From: UBA2396 sp038042175
GTDB lineage: Bacteria; Planctomycetota; Phycisphaerae; Phycisphaerales; UBA1924
Length of the DNA stretch: 64,000 nt
Direction: 5' to 3'
Assembly (NCBI GenBank): GCA_964358855.1
Contig: CAYHQQ010000002.1
Coordinates: 92,281-156,280, forward strand
The translations under genes and the position numbers were made by a program. Below, in pieces: positions 35,003 to 44,549 of the stretch (position 1 is the stretch's first letter; the number at the start of each line of letters is the position of its first letter). The notes under the pieces are model-generated. The model was not told the origin of the DNA. It did no database searches and saw only the letters and a program-made list of their open reading frames with translations.

Positions 35003-36145
35003 TCAACCGGGTCCCGCGGTTCCAGGTCCCGCGCCAGGCCCGGCGGGCTGATCGTCAAAGTCATTGAGGCGGTCGATCAGCCGACGGATCAGGCCGAACT
35101 TCGACTTGGTGTGCGTGAAAGCGAGCCTGGGAAGCTCGGGGTGCTCGTCCTCGACCTCGTACGGGCCCCGCTGCACGATTTTCCCCGACTTGACGATGAC
35201 GCGGAATTCCTCGTTGAGCAGCTCGACCTGCTCGGGCGTGATCGCACGCTTGAGTCGGATCACCAGATCGTCCCTCACGTAACGCGAGGAGTGGTAGAGA
35301 CGGTAGAACCGGACGATGTGCTCGCACGCCTCCAGCGGCGTCGCGCAGATTTTGTAGATCCCGCGGTCCTCGGAGTTGATGAACCCGCGAGAGCCCAGCT
35401 CGTCCTTGACGAACTTGTCGAAACCCTGCCAGTACGTGCCCCCGGCGCCCTCGACACAGACGATCGGGATCATCTGGCTCTTGCCCGTCTGCACCAGCGT
35501 GAGCGTCTCGAAGACCTCGTCGAACGTGCCGAAGCCGCCCGGGAAAAGGGCCACCGCCTCGGCCTGCGAGAGGAACATCAGCTTGCGCGTGAAGAAGTAG
35601 CGGAAGTGGATCAGCTTCTCGTCGCCGGCGATCACGTCGTTGGATGTGGTCTCAAACGGCAGGCGGATCGCGACCCCGAACGACCCCGCTCGCCCCGGTC
35701 CGACGTGCCCGGCCTTCATGATGCCGTTGCCGGCGCCCGTGATGCTCATCCACTGACGCTCGGCCATGAGCTTGGAGAACTCGACGCACGCCGCGAAGTC
35801 GGGGTGGTCCTCGGGCGTCCTGGCCGATCCGAAGATGGTGACCTTGTGCGGGTCTGGATACTTGGCGAAGATGCGGTACGCGTAGCGCATCTCCTTCACC
35901 GCGGTCGTGATGAGCTTGAGCTCCCCGGTGTTGCGGCCGTCCGAGATCAGCTTCAGGCTCGTCGAGAGCAGGTCGCGCACCAGCCGCGTCTCGGTGGCGG
36001 CCGGGTTGGCCTTCACCGTTTCCAGGAGCCGGTCGAGAAGCTCGGCGACGCGCGGGTCCTCGCCGCGGCGGTCGGGCGCTTTGGGTGTCCCGGTCTCAAC
36101 CAGACCGGTCAGTTCGAGGTTCAGATTGTTGGTGTCGTTGGGCAA
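35003..36145 (-). CDS. LOG-family protein (TIGR00730-like), long form
   Basis: 380 residues, longer than the 180-200 of classical cytokinin riboside monophosphate phosphoribohydrolases. The Rossmann-like core has VTIFGSARTPEDHP, SITGAGNGIMKAG and FPGGFGTFDEVFETLTLVQ, the last being the PGGxGTxxE motif that forms the active site. Extra N-terminal (about 100 residues) and C-terminal (about 100) helical parts place it in the long LOG/YgdH-like (PpnN) group, members of which hydrolyse nucleoside monophosphates to base and ribose 5-phosphate. The C-terminus ends in a Gly/Pro-rich tail. Activity inferred from motif only. Confidence 0.85.
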   Translation of the reverse strand: MPNDTNNLNLELTGLVETGTPKAPDRRGEDPRVAELLDRLLETVKANPAATETRLVRDLLSTSLKLISDGRNTGELKLITTAVKEMRYAYRIFAKYPDPHKVTIFGSARTPEDHPDFAACVEFSKLMAERQWMSITGAGNGIMKAGHVGPGRAGSFGVAIRLPFETTSNDVIAGDEKLIHFRYFFTRKLMFLSQAEAVALFPGGFGTFDEVFETLTLVQTGKSQMIPIVCVEGAGGTYWQGFDKFVKDELGSRGFINSEDRGIYKICATPLEACEHIVRFYRLYHSSRYVRDDLVIRLKRAITPEQVELLNEEFRVIVKSGKIVQRGPYEVEDEHPELPRLAFTHTKSKFGLIRRLIDRLNDFDDQPAGPGAGPGTAGPG

Positions 36146-36200
36146 GGGGTCGTGTCTCCGCCGGCCAGGGATCTTTCATGGAGTGAGGGGTCCCCGGGGC

Positions 36201-36236
36201 CCTGATTCTTGGCGTGGTTCTTGGCCTGATTCTTGG
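36201..36236. repeat. Three tandem copies of a 12-base unit
   Basis: CCTGATTCTTGG occurs at 36201-36212 and 36225-36236, separated by the degenerate copy CGTGGTTCTTGG at 36213-36224. The array lies in the 110-base gap between the AsmA-like gene and the LOG gene (both -). Nothing else is recognisable there; it could be replication slippage or a binding-site cluster. Confidence 0.6.
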
Positions 36237-36255
36237 AGGGCAACGTCGCCCGCGA

Positions 36256-39200
36256 TTATCGCACGGGCTCCGACGCCTCCACCGGGCTTACCACCCGAAG
36301 CCGATCGGTGTTTCGAACGCTCTGGCGCTCCATCTCGTTCATCCATTTGTCGCGCTCGTGTTCGGAGCCAAAGAGGCTTCCCACCGCAGATGTCGCGCTG
36401 CGGAACGGAGCGAGGGTCACCTGGGGAGCCTTGGCGGTGCCACGCACGCGCGTCGTCACAAACTCGTTGCGGATGCTCTCGATCACCGACGTCAGCACCG
36501 GCACGCGACGGGCCGCCCGCGAGTTGAACACCAGGTCGAGCGCCATGTCGGGCCACATCACCGTGCCAAAGCCCCGCAGCTCGATCTCGGGCGAGAAGAC
36601 GCTCACGCGGTCGATGGCGATCGTCTGCCCCGAGATCAGGAAGCCCGCCTTCGCGGTGTCGAGTCGTTCGCCCGTGGGAATCTGGAAGTTGCTGACCTGG
36701 ATCATCGGCAGAAGAAGGGGCAGGCTCAGGACCTCGCCCCCGCCCACGATAAGCTGCCCACGCCCCCGCCTGCTCGCGGGATCGCCCACCAGGCCCCCCA
36801 GCGTCACATTCCCCTCGATGAGCGCCGACTGGACAACCTTGCGACCCTTGGGAGGCTCCTCCTCTTGGAGGTCTGCGAGCACACCATCGAGTTCAACGCC
36901 CGAGAGGTCGATCCGAGTGTCGAATTTCTTCCTGCCGTCGGCATTCCCGGCCACCTCGGGCCTGAGATCCGCCTCGCCAGTGATGCGCCCCCCGTGACAA
37001 TCGGCAGTCAGGATCGGGACGAGCACCTGGCCCGGGCTCTCGCCGCTGAGCACCAGCGCCTTCACGTCGCGCATCCGCACGCCCGCGACCGTGCCGTGGT
37101 CGAGCGTCGCCGACAACTGAAAGATCGACTTGCCCGAAGACAGCACCGCCGAGGTGAACTCCACCGCCCCTGTGGCCTTGGTGACAGTGACGCCCAGATC
37201 GGCGGACACCCCGGCGAAATCGATCAGCCCCGCCGCCGTCACCGCCGGTCCGCCCGTCGTCTCGCCCGGCGGATAGACCAGGCCGATCGCGATCCCGTGG
37301 AACGTCACCTCTCCGCTCGCCTCGAGCATCAGGTCCGTCGCGTACGTCCGAATCGTGCCCGGCAGGAGGGCCCGCAGGGAGCCCGGCAGGCCCTGGCTCC
37401 TCGCGTCGATCAGCAGATTGACCCCCGTCGACCCGTCGGCCAGGAGGCTCCATCCTCCGTCGAGCGTGCAGGACCATTCGGGGTTGGTGAGTGTCACCTT
37501 CTCAAACCAGCCGTCGCTGTTCTTGAATCGCACCAGGCCAGAGGCGGCCGGACAGACGACGTCGGTTCCCTCTGCGTTGGTCGACAGGCTCGTGGGCGAG
37601 AGGACTCCCTCAACGCCCCACTCGCCTTGTGGACGTCGGAGTGTCATGTCCAGCGAGAACTCGCCCCGCGGCTTTCGCTCCTCATAGAACCCGGCGAACT
37701 GCTTCCCCAGGCGTTCGTGCACGATCAATCGCGTGAGCGCCGACTCAAACCGCGCCCTCTCGAAGCCGATGTGGAGGCTCTCAACAAGTGACGCTTGACC
37801 TCTGGTCGACCCCTCTCCAATGCGAAGCGTGCCGTCGAGCGCGAGAACGCCTGCGTCCGCGCCCTCGACAGTGAGCGGCCCGCGGAGGGCGTCGAACGAG
37901 ACTCGCAGATCGTCCGTGCCCCGAACCACGATCGCCCCGGCCGCCGGTCCGATCCTCACGCCCACAGGCGAGTCCGCCCCGTGCTCGGGCGCGTACGACA
38001 GCCCAAACCCCTCCGGCAGCCTCGCGCCCACCGTCAGATCGAGCGCCGAGCCGGCACGGCTTCGTACCAGGGTCTCAACATCCACACGCCCCGAAGGTGA
38101 GTACTCGGTCCGCAGTTCACCGAGCTTCCGTCCTGCTTCGAAGGAGAAGATCGAGACCGTGTCCTCGATCGCCAGACTCGAGTCGAATTGTTCAAGCTTG
38201 ATGTTGGTGGCGAAAGTCTCCGCCGCGTCGGCCGCGAAGGCGGCGGTCAGGCCGAGCTTGAATCGTCCGCTGTCCGTCGCGCCGGTCCGATCGGACCCGG
38301 CCAGGAGCGTGTTGCCCGAGAGCGCAAGCCGCAGCCCCGCGTCGTCAACCAGGAGATCGCCGACCATCGCGTCCAGCACCACGCGCCCGGGAGCCAGGGC
38401 GCCCGGTTGAGCGGATCCGCCGCTCCATTTCACGTCGGCGGTGAAGGTCGTTTCGCCCTCGTTCTTGTCGTAGATCTTCACCTCGGCATCGCCCAGCGCT
38501 TTGAGTCTCATCGCGGCCAGAGCCTCGCCGAGCGTTCGGGGCTTTGCAGTCCCATCCTGGGCGCCGTCGTTCACCGGGCCTTCCTGGGAATCGAGAGGTC
38601 GGTCTCTGGCGGGAATGGCGTTGAGCAGGATGTCGTCGAACGGGATCCCCTTGGCGCTGATGCCGATCTCTGTGTCGCCGCCGTCGCCCCCCGAGCTGAA
38701 ATCCGCCTTGGCCGTCACCGTCGCGTCACCGCCTCGAATCGTGGCAAAGTGCCCACCCACCACCGACAAAACCGTGTCGTCGATGCGCAATTTCACGTCC
38801 CTGGCCACGACCGCCACCGGAAACTTTCGCGGCACCATTCCCGCCTTGGGAATCTCGATGTCGATGAGCTGCACCCACGGCATGTCCTTGCCGTAGGCCG
38901 ACTCGAGCCTCATCTTCACGTTGCCCCTTCCGCCAAGCTCGAACACCGGGGCCGCGGCCCGCTTGGCCGCGCGCTGGGCGTCGAGCCTGCTTTGCACGAG
39001 CAGGTCCGCCGGCGCACGGGCGCCGTCGCCCTGGAGCCCCGTGAGCACGCTGGCGGCCAGTGCCGCCTCGCTCTTGAGCCTCTCGTGGGCCTCGGGCGAG
39101 GCGATCAGCCCTCGGGCAAAGAGCTCGTCGTACTTCTCGCCGCAGAAAAGCGTGTCGATGATCTTGCGGCGACGGGGTCCAAGGCCCTCCTCAAGGGTCG

Positions 39201-40674
39201 AGTCGACCGGGACGTTGCGCATGTCGAAATCCAGCGAGACCTTCGCGTACTCGTCGAGCGGGCTGATCACGCCCGTCACATGGATCGTCGCGCCGTTGGG
39301 GGCGGTCCCGTCGACACGCTTGATCTGCAGCGATGTGTCGTCGAACTCAAAGAGCCCCGACATCGCCTCAAACCGGTACGGAAACCGCACGAACGACGCC
39401 GAGCCGTCCTTGAACTCCAGCGTGCCGTTCACCGCCGGATCCTCGCCCGCCTTGGTCCGCGTCACGACCACGCGAGAGTCGAGCGTTCCCGTGGGGCTCG
39501 AGAACATCGCCAGCTTCTCGTGCACGCGATCGGGCAGGAAGGGCGAGAGCCTTGGTTTTTCCTTGAGCTTGAACCCCTTGGAGACCAGCACGCACTCAAA
39601 GGGCGAGTCGACCGACACGCCGTTCCAGTTCAACTCGACGGCGTAGGACAGATCCTCGATGCGCCCCTTGAGCGTCGCCAGCGCCCGCCCACCCTGCACC
39701 GTGATCCGTCCGCCCACATGATGCATGCGCGGACGCCTGGACGCGCCGGGCTCGGCCGACTTGCCTTCAAACGGCAGCGTGACGCCGACATCCACAAGCT
39801 CGATCGTCGCCTCGATTCCCCTGAGCCGATCCTCAGTCGAGGCCCCGGGCACTGGGAATGTGTACGCAAACGTCGCCGTGGGCATCTCGCCCTTGAGGGC
39901 CAGCGCCCCGACCAGGCCCCGGCTCGACTCGGGCACGCTGCTCGAGTCGATCTCGCCGAGCGTGAGCCCCGTCAGCCTGGCGTCAAGGCGAGCAGAGTCC
40001 CACCGGCCTGTCAGGAGCAGGGGCGCGCCCGACTTGACGCCGCCGATCTGCCCCAGGGCAAAGGAGTACGAGCGTGTCGCCGGATCGGGCTGGAGATCTC
40101 CGGCGATCGGAAGACTTCTCAGGACGCGATACCCGCCGGGAAGGTCGTGCTCTCCTACCTCGATCACGCCGTCCCGCACGTGAATGAGCGGCAGCACGAT
40201 CTCTCCGCCGCCCGTCGAGACAAACGTTGGGATGTTGACCGAGTTGTCCTTGACCGACTGGCTGACCCTCAGCAGGAGTCCCTCGACGTCGATCTCCCGC
40301 ACCTGGGGCCCGCCGCTCTTCCAAAGCTCCCACCATCTCGCCTGGCACGTGATGAGATCGGCCCGGGCAAACGTGCGGGCCTCGCCCGTCGTGTCGGCGC
40401 TGAGCACCCTGGCGCCGCGGATCGCGACGGTGCCGTCCATGCCCAGAGTGACCGACGAGGCCTCCACCGGCACGCCCAGCCGCGACGAGATCTGCGATGT
40501 CAGGACCCACCGCGTCACGAAACTGCGCGTGGTGATCCACCAGCCGCCGACCACCGTGAGCGAGACGCACCCCAGCCACACCAGGAGGCGTCGTCCCCGC
40601 CGGCGCGCCCGAGGACGTGGGGCCGCCGCAGCGCCGCTCGTTCCCTGAGGTCCCTGCTCTCCCGCGTCAGCCAT
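36256..40674 (-). CDS. Very large AsmA/TamB-like envelope protein
   Basis: 1472 residues. One membrane helix near the N-terminus (LLVWLGCVSLTVVGGWWITT) is followed by a long, almost purely beta-strand sequence, ending with AsmA-type C-terminal blocks: ADCHGGRITGEADLRPEV, the SGVELDGVLADLQ segment, RGRGQLIVGGGEVLSLPLLLPMIQVSNFQIP, and IEIRGFGTV-like ELRGFGTVMWPD. Members (AsmA, YhdP, TamB) form elongated beta-grooves bridging inner and outer membranes and carry phospholipids or assist outer-membrane assembly. The last 30 residues are helical and charged. It follows a prepilin gene by 28 bases on the same strand. Family assignment is by architecture; cargo unknown. Confidence 0.78.
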   Translation of the reverse strand: MADAGEQGPQGTSGAAAAPRPRARRRGRRLLVWLGCVSLTVVGGWWITTRSFVTRWVLTSQISSRLGVPVEASSVTLGMDGTVAIRGARVLSADTTGEARTFARADLITCQARWWELWKSGGPQVREIDVEGLLLRVSQSVKDNSVNIPTFVSTGGGEIVLPLIHVRDGVIEVGEHDLPGGYRVLRSLPIAGDLQPDPATRSYSFALGQIGGVKSGAPLLLTGRWDSARLDARLTGLTLGEIDSSSVPESSRGLVGALALKGEMPTATFAYTFPVPGASTEDRLRGIEATIELVDVGVTLPFEGKSAEPGASRRPRMHHVGGRITVQGGRALATLKGRIEDLSYAVELNWNGVSVDSPFECVLVSKGFKLKEKPRLSPFLPDRVHEKLAMFSSPTGTLDSRVVVTRTKAGEDPAVNGTLEFKDGSASFVRFPYRFEAMSGLFEFDDTSLQIKRVDGTAPNGATIHVTGVISPLDEYAKVSLDFDMRNVPVDSTLEEGLGPRRRKIIDTLFCGEKYDELFARGLIASPEAHERLKSEAALAASVLTGLQGDGARAPADLLVQSRLDAQRAAKRAAAPVFELGGRGNVKMRLESAYGKDMPWVQLIDIEIPKAGMVPRKFPVAVVARDVKLRIDDTVLSVVGGHFATIRGGDATVTAKADFSSGGDGGDTEIGISAKGIPFDDILLNAIPARDRPLDSQEGPVNDGAQDGTAKPRTLGEALAAMRLKALGDAEVKIYDKNEGETTFTADVKWSGGSAQPGALAPGRVVLDAMVGDLLVDDAGLRLALSGNTLLAGSDRTGATDSGRFKLGLTAAFAADAAETFATNIKLEQFDSSLAIEDTVSIFSFEAGRKLGELRTEYSPSGRVDVETLVRSRAGSALDLTVGARLPEGFGLSYAPEHGADSPVGVRIGPAAGAIVVRGTDDLRVSFDALRGPLTVEGADAGVLALDGTLRIGEGSTRGQASLVESLHIGFERARFESALTRLIVHERLGKQFAGFYEERKPRGEFSLDMTLRRPQGEWGVEGVLSPTSLSTNAEGTDVVCPAASGLVRFKNSDGWFEKVTLTNPEWSCTLDGGWSLLADGSTGVNLLIDARSQGLPGSLRALLPGTIRTYATDLMLEASGEVTFHGIAIGLVYPPGETTGGPAVTAAGLIDFAGVSADLGVTVTKATGAVEFTSAVLSSGKSIFQLSATLDHGTVAGVRMRDVKALVLSGESPGQVLVPILTADCHGGRITGEADLRPEVAGNADGRKKFDTRIDLSGVELDGVLADLQEEEPPKGRKVVQSALIEGNVTLGGLVGDPASRRGRGQLIVGGGEVLSLPLLLPMIQVSNFQIPTGERLDTAKAGFLISGQTIAIDRVSVFSPEIELRGFGTVMWPDMALDLVFNSRAARRVPVLTSVIESIRNEFVTTRVRGTAKAPQVTLAPFRSATSAVGSLFGSEHERDKWMNEMERQSVRNTDRLRVVSPVEASEPVR

Positions 40675-40702
40675 CGGCCTGTGCGTCCTCTCTCATCGCC
40701 GA

Positions 40703-41659
40703 TCAATCCAGGAACGGATTGACCACGATTCCGATGGGCGTGCACGTCACGTTCGAGTAGCTCCGCAGCAGCATGTTCGCGCCCACGTCGGGGCGCTGGA
40801 GCGGAGTCAGTGGCGTGGAAGTGGAATCGTTCTCGTTCACAAACAGATTGTCCCCGTGCTGCCTGGTGCCGTTGACATCCAGCGAGTACCCGATGGTCGA
40901 CGTCTTGGGATCGGGCGAGTTCTCAAACACGACGTGCGTGTCGTTGTACCCGACGTTTCCCTCCCAGAACTTCGGCGAGCCGTGGATGAGCAGCGTGTTG
41001 CTCGACTGCCCCGTGTTGCCCGGGACGGGGATCCACTGCGAGGCCGAACCCTCGTACTCGGGCCCGCGATTGCCATAAACCGCCTCGGACGACCCGAGCG
41101 TCATCTTCCAATACCGGCCACGCGACCCAAAGGGTGCGTTGTGCGCGTACGACAGATTGCCGTACTCGGGGCGCCTGCGTCCGCCGCCAAGCCCCGTGCC
41201 CGACTCGTTGGGGACGCCCGCGAATCCCGGGTCCCAGATCGCCCCCGCGGGAACTCGCGCACGCGACGGCATCGACTTCTCGTAATCGGTGTCGGGCACG
41301 ATATTGGGATTCGCCTCCGCGGGCGAGATCAACAGCGACGGCACCAGAAACTCCTGGTACAACAGAATCGACATGATGTTGCCCGAGTTGTCCTTCTCGG
41401 CCGAGCAGTTCGCAACCATCGTCGCGTCGTTGCTGTCGAGCAGGCTGGGCCTGGGGTAGTCGTCCTTGTTGCTCTGCGCGAAGAACGCGAGCCCCTGGAT
41501 GCCCGAACGCACGTTGGACGCGCACTTGAGAGCCCGCGCCAGATTGCGCGCTTTGCCCAGCGCCGGAAGCGTCATGCTGATCAGGATCGAGATGATCGCG
41601 ATCACCACCAGCAGTTCGATCAGCGTGAAGCCCCGAGGTCTCCGGCAGTTCTCGCGCAT
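40703..41659 (-). CDS. Type II secretion-like prepilin protein
   Basis: 318 residues from the ATG at 41659, with AGG about nine bases upstream; the longer open frame upstream is not needed. RPRGFTLIELLVVIAIISILI is a classical prepilin leader and N-terminal helix, cleaved after Gly, with Glu5. The head domain begins with KARNLARALKCASNVRSGIQGLAFF, as in the planctomycete DUF1559-like prepilins, and holds only two Cys in the last 250 residues. It precedes the AsmA-like gene on the same strand. Probably an envelope-anchored pseudopilin; its partner machine is not encoded here. Confidence 0.87.
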   Translation of the reverse strand: MRENCRRPRGFTLIELLVVIAIISILISMTLPALGKARNLARALKCASNVRSGIQGLAFFAQSNKDDYPRPSLLDSNDATMVANCSAEKDNSGNIMSILLYQEFLVPSLLISPAEANPNIVPDTDYEKSMPSRARVPAGAIWDPGFAGVPNESGTGLGGGRRRPEYGNLSYAHNAPFGSRGRYWKMTLGSSEAVYGNRGPEYEGSASQWIPVPGNTGQSSNTLLIHGSPKFWEGNVGYNDTHVVFENSPDPKTSTIGYSLDVNGTRQHGDNLFVNENDSTSTPLTPLQRPDVGANMLLRSYSNVTCTPIGIVVNPFLD

Positions 41660-41934
41660 CTTCGACCTTTCTGTTCCCGTCGCTCTCGCCCGTTGCTTCG
41701 AAGCGCGACCCGTGCCGCACGTCCGAGCAGAGTATCGGATTTTCGCCAGTCTAACCGGGAAGGAAGCCCAGGCGCGCCCCGAGTCCAAAAACAACCCCAC
41801 TTTCGCCGCTGCGGGCGTCCCAGGACCCGGGCGAGGGGCTCGTCCGGCAAACCGGGCATCCACAGAACTGCCACACGCCCGGCCGATCAAACCCCAAGTC
41901 CCACTCGAGCGATCGCCAGTCCATCCGCCGAAAG

Positions 41935-42018
41935 TGCCCAGGAGAGGACTTGAACCTCCATGCCCTTGCGGGCGCTACCACCTCAAGGTAGTGCGTCTGC
42001 CAATTTCGCCACCTGGGC
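41935..42018 (-). tRNA. tRNA-Leu (anticodon GAG)
   Basis: Read on the - strand, the acceptor stem GCCCAGG pairs with CCTGGGC, discriminator A. The anticodon stem CTACC/GGTAG encloses TTGAGGT, giving anticodon GAG (reads CUC and CUU). A long variable arm, GCCC-GCAA-GGGC, is typical of class II tRNA-Leu. The T arm holds TTCAAGT. CCA is not encoded. A -10-like TATCAT lies 27 bases upstream (42050-42045) with no convincing -35. Confidence 0.93.
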
Positions 42019-42044
42019 GGTGGTCCCCTTTGCGTGGGGCCTCC

Positions 42045-42050
42045 ATGATA
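42045..42050 (-). promoter_or_regulatory. -10-like hexamer upstream of tRNA-Leu
   Basis: TATCAT on the - strand (5 of 6 matches to TATAAT) lies 27 bases before the 5' end of the tRNA. The region 15-19 bases further upstream has no -35 consensus. The same hexamer is seen in the promoters proposed at 61501 and 45923. Confidence 0.3.
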
Positions 42051-42168
42051 CACCCATCGCGGCCAAGGTCGACCCACCAGACCCGCCGACACGCACCTCC
42101 CGTCGCCTACGCTTGATCGGACCTTGCGGGTACGTCGCCTGTTTGGGCCGCCGTTTCGTCCCCAATCC

Positions 42169-42642
42169 ATGAATCAGACCGACTCACAGCTCAGCAAGGC
42201 CCTCGCCACGCTCGCGGCCGACTTGGGTGCCGCCGGACGATTCGGCCCCGTCACTCTCGGCGACTCGCGCCTCGAGTGCGCCGCGCTCGGCGCGTCCTCA
42301 CCCGCCAGCTATCGCGTCGAGCTCGACCAGGGCAGGGTCTTTGTCTCGCTGGTCACACCCGATCGATGGCTCAGCCAGTCGATCGAGCAGGACCTGATGA
42401 ACACGGGCGACCGGATCGAGGAACTCCTCGACGAGGAACTCGCCGAGCTCGACCACGTCGGCCAGCCACCCGTCGTCGAGCACTTTCGCAGCGACGACAA
42501 GCTCTACACGTTCCGCTCACCCCTGACGCTGAGTCCCCAGAGCCTGGGCGACCCGGGCGCCCTCGCGATCGTGCGCCGCTACCTCCTGGCGTACGAGGCC
42601 TGCTTCCGTGTGCTGGGCGATATGGAAGGGGACGACCAGTGA
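42169..42642 (+). CDS. Small conserved-looking protein preceding the glycogen-synthase-like gene
   Basis: 157 residues from the ATG at 42169. No known domain, signal peptide or membrane segment. The sequence looks like a small alpha/beta fold, with strands SYRVELDQGRVFVSLVT and KLYTFRSPLTLSP and an acidic helix RIEELLDEELAELD. The stop overlaps the start of the following glycosyltransferase as GTGA, so the two products are made together. A regulatory or chaperone role for that enzyme is possible but unproven. Confidence 0.65.
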   Translation: MNQTDSQLSKALATLAADLGAAGRFGPVTLGDSRLECAALGASSPASYRVELDQGRVFVSLVTPDRWLSQSIEQDLMNTGDRIEELLDEELAELDHVGQPPVVEHFRSDDKLYTFRSPLTLSPQSLGDPGALAIVRRYLLAYEACFRVLGDMEGDDQ

Positions 42643-44129
42643 CGCCAGTCGCAAGTGAATCAACGAGCAAGCCCTTGCGGATCCTCATGCTCGGATGGGA
42701 GTTCCCGCCTTTCATCGCCGGCGGACTCGGCGTGGCGTGCTACGGGCTCACCCGCGCGCTCGACCAGCTCGGGCATCAGGTCATCTTCGTGCTCCCAAGA
42801 CCCGTCTCACGCTCGCACGCCTCACACGTCCGCCTGCTCTCGCCCGATATGCCCATCCCCGTGGCGGGCCCGCGCGGCGGTGGCCGGGCCGCCTTCGGTG
42901 CGCGGCCGGGAATATCGGGCACGTCCGGCTACGCCCTTCCCGGCTTTGAGCACGCGACGTTCCACGACCTGCCGGCCACTTTCGCGCACTCCTACGCGTC
43001 GTTCTCCCCGCCCCCCTGGGATCCAGGCCAACTGGGCACCGAGCACGAGAGCTCCTTGAAGAATCCCGACGGAACGCCCGTCACCGCCTCGCCCCAGGCG
43101 AGCGCAGCGACCGCCCACCCGATGCCCTCCCCCCCAGCCGCGTCCAACGGCATGCACCTGGGGCAGGGCGGGGGCGCTGGCGCCGGCTACGGCGGCGACC
43201 TCTTCGGCGACGCCGAGCGATATGCCAGACTCGCCGTTGCCCTGGCGGCCCACGAAGATTTCGACGTCGTTCACGCCCACGACTGGCTCACCTACCCCGC
43301 CGGGGCGGCCGTCGCCCGCGTCTGTGGCAAGCCCCTGATCGTGCACGTGCACTCCACCGAGTTTGACCGTTCGGGCGACAGCATCAACCGCCAGTGCTTC
43401 GACGTCGAGCGTGCCGGCATGCTCGCGGCCGATCGCGTGATCGCCGTCAGTGAGCTGACCAAGTCCATCTGCGTCCGCAGGTACGGGATCGCCGCCGGCA
43501 AGGTCGACGTGGTATACAACGGCATCGAGAGCGACTCCAGGCAGCCCGCGCCCGGGGCCGAGGTCGAGTCCGACGACAAGATCGTGCTCTTTCTGGGTCG
43601 GATCACGATGCAAAAGGGACCCGAGTACTTCATCGCCGCCGCCAAGCGAGTCCTGGAGAAGTACGACAAGGTCAAGTTCATCGTCGCCGGCTCGGGCGAC
43701 ATGGCCCTTCGCATGGTCGAGCTCGCGGCGGGCATGGGCATCGGACACAAGGTGCTCTTCACCGGCTTCCTGCGCGGGCGGGACGTCGACCGCGCGTTCA
43801 AGATGGCCGACTGCTACGTCATGCCCTCGGTCAGCGAACCCTTCGGAATCGCCGCTCTGGAGGCGATCCACCACGACGTGCCGGTGATTCTCAGCAAAAC
43901 CAGCGGCGCGGCAGAGGTCCTGACCCACGTGCTCAAGGTCGACTTCTGGGACACCGACGAGATGGCCAACAAGATCCTCGCCGTCCTGCGCCATCCCCCG
44001 CTCTCAAGCACGCTCCGCCAGCACGGCAAGTTCGAGCTCCACCGCCTCACATGGAGCGGCGCCGCCGAGCGATGCGTGGCGTCCTACCAGCGCGCAATCA
44101 CGCCCGCGGGTATCCTGGCCAAGGCCTGA
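42639..44129 (+). CDS. Glycogen-synthase-like GT4/GT5 glycosyltransferase
   Basis: 496 residues from the GTG at 42639. ILMLGWEFPPFIAGGLGVACYGLTRAL carries the GGLG loop that grips the donor nucleotide in glycogen and starch synthases. VVHAHDWLTYPAG is the catalytic-base region. The C-terminal half has LFLGRITMQKGPEYFIAAAKRV, and MPSVSEPFGIAALEAI provides the E-x7-E donor motif. The enzyme would extend an alpha-glucan or a related polymer from a nucleotide sugar. Between the GGLG region and HAHDW is an unusual insertion of about 100 residues rich in Gly, Pro, Ala and Ser (roughly residues 80-185), unlike normal family members. Confidence 0.87.
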   Translation: MTPVASESTSKPLRILMLGWEFPPFIAGGLGVACYGLTRALDQLGHQVIFVLPRPVSRSHASHVRLLSPDMPIPVAGPRGGGRAAFGARPGISGTSGYALPGFEHATFHDLPATFAHSYASFSPPPWDPGQLGTEHESSLKNPDGTPVTASPQASAATAHPMPSPPAASNGMHLGQGGGAGAGYGGDLFGDAERYARLAVALAAHEDFDVVHAHDWLTYPAGAAVARVCGKPLIVHVHSTEFDRSGDSINRQCFDVERAGMLAADRVIAVSELTKSICVRRYGIAAGKVDVVYNGIESDSRQPAPGAEVESDDKIVLFLGRITMQKGPEYFIAAAKRVLEKYDKVKFIVAGSGDMALRMVELAAGMGIGHKVLFTGFLRGRDVDRAFKMADCYVMPSVSEPFGIAALEAIHHDVPVILSKTSGAAEVLTHVLKVDFWDTDEMANKILAVLRHPPLSSTLRQHGKFELHRLTWSGAAERCVASYQRAITPAGILAKA

Positions 44130-44156
44130 ACGCCTCGCCTCTTGACGCTTGCCGAT

Positions 44157-44465
44157 TCAGCCGCCGACGGTCGTGGGCTTCTGAGGATTGCCCTCGGGCA
44201 GAGCCTCCAGCCGCTTGCGCTCCTCGATTTGCTTCTGCGCTTCGGGCGTCAGCACGTCGCCCGTCGCCGGGATCGGCTTGCCGTTGCGCATTGGCGGGCC
44301 GTCGAAAGGCCAGTACCCCATGCTCCACGCGATCAACAGGATTGCGACGAGGATCGCTCCGATCGCCAGTGCGGCCTTCTTTGCCGCGGCCGGGTCGCTC
44401 GCGGGAGCCTCCTTACCCTTGGCTGCCGGACGTTCGGACGAACTGTCGAGTGATTGTCTTGCCAT
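44157..44465 (-). CDS. Short single-membrane-helix protein
   Basis: 102 residues; AGGAG lies seven bases before the ATG at 44465. An N-terminal polar, Ala/Lys/Ser-rich cytosolic part, one helix (AALAIGAILVAILLIAWSMGYW), then a Pro-rich extracytoplasmic tail with an EAQKQIEERKRLEAL helix. No family recognised. It is 84 bases downstream of the lone ABC-2 permease on the same strand and may be co-transcribed with it. Confidence 0.6.
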   Translation of the reverse strand: MARQSLDSSSERPAAKGKEAPASDPAAAKKAALAIGAILVAILLIAWSMGYWPFDGPPMRNGKPIPATGDVLTPEAQKQIEERKRLEALPEGNPQKPTTVGG

Positions 44466-44549
44466 AAGAGTGCTCCTGCTCGATTCTGGGCGTTGTGTCC
44501 GGGCATTGCGCCCGGACTTTCGATCCCGTCGATTCCGTTCGAAGGATTC

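Noticed and set aside
38188..40722. Open frame of 844 codons on the + strand
   Set aside because: Antisense to the AsmA-like gene; Arg/His/Gln-rich and without motifs. The - strand frame has a consistent envelope-protein architecture.
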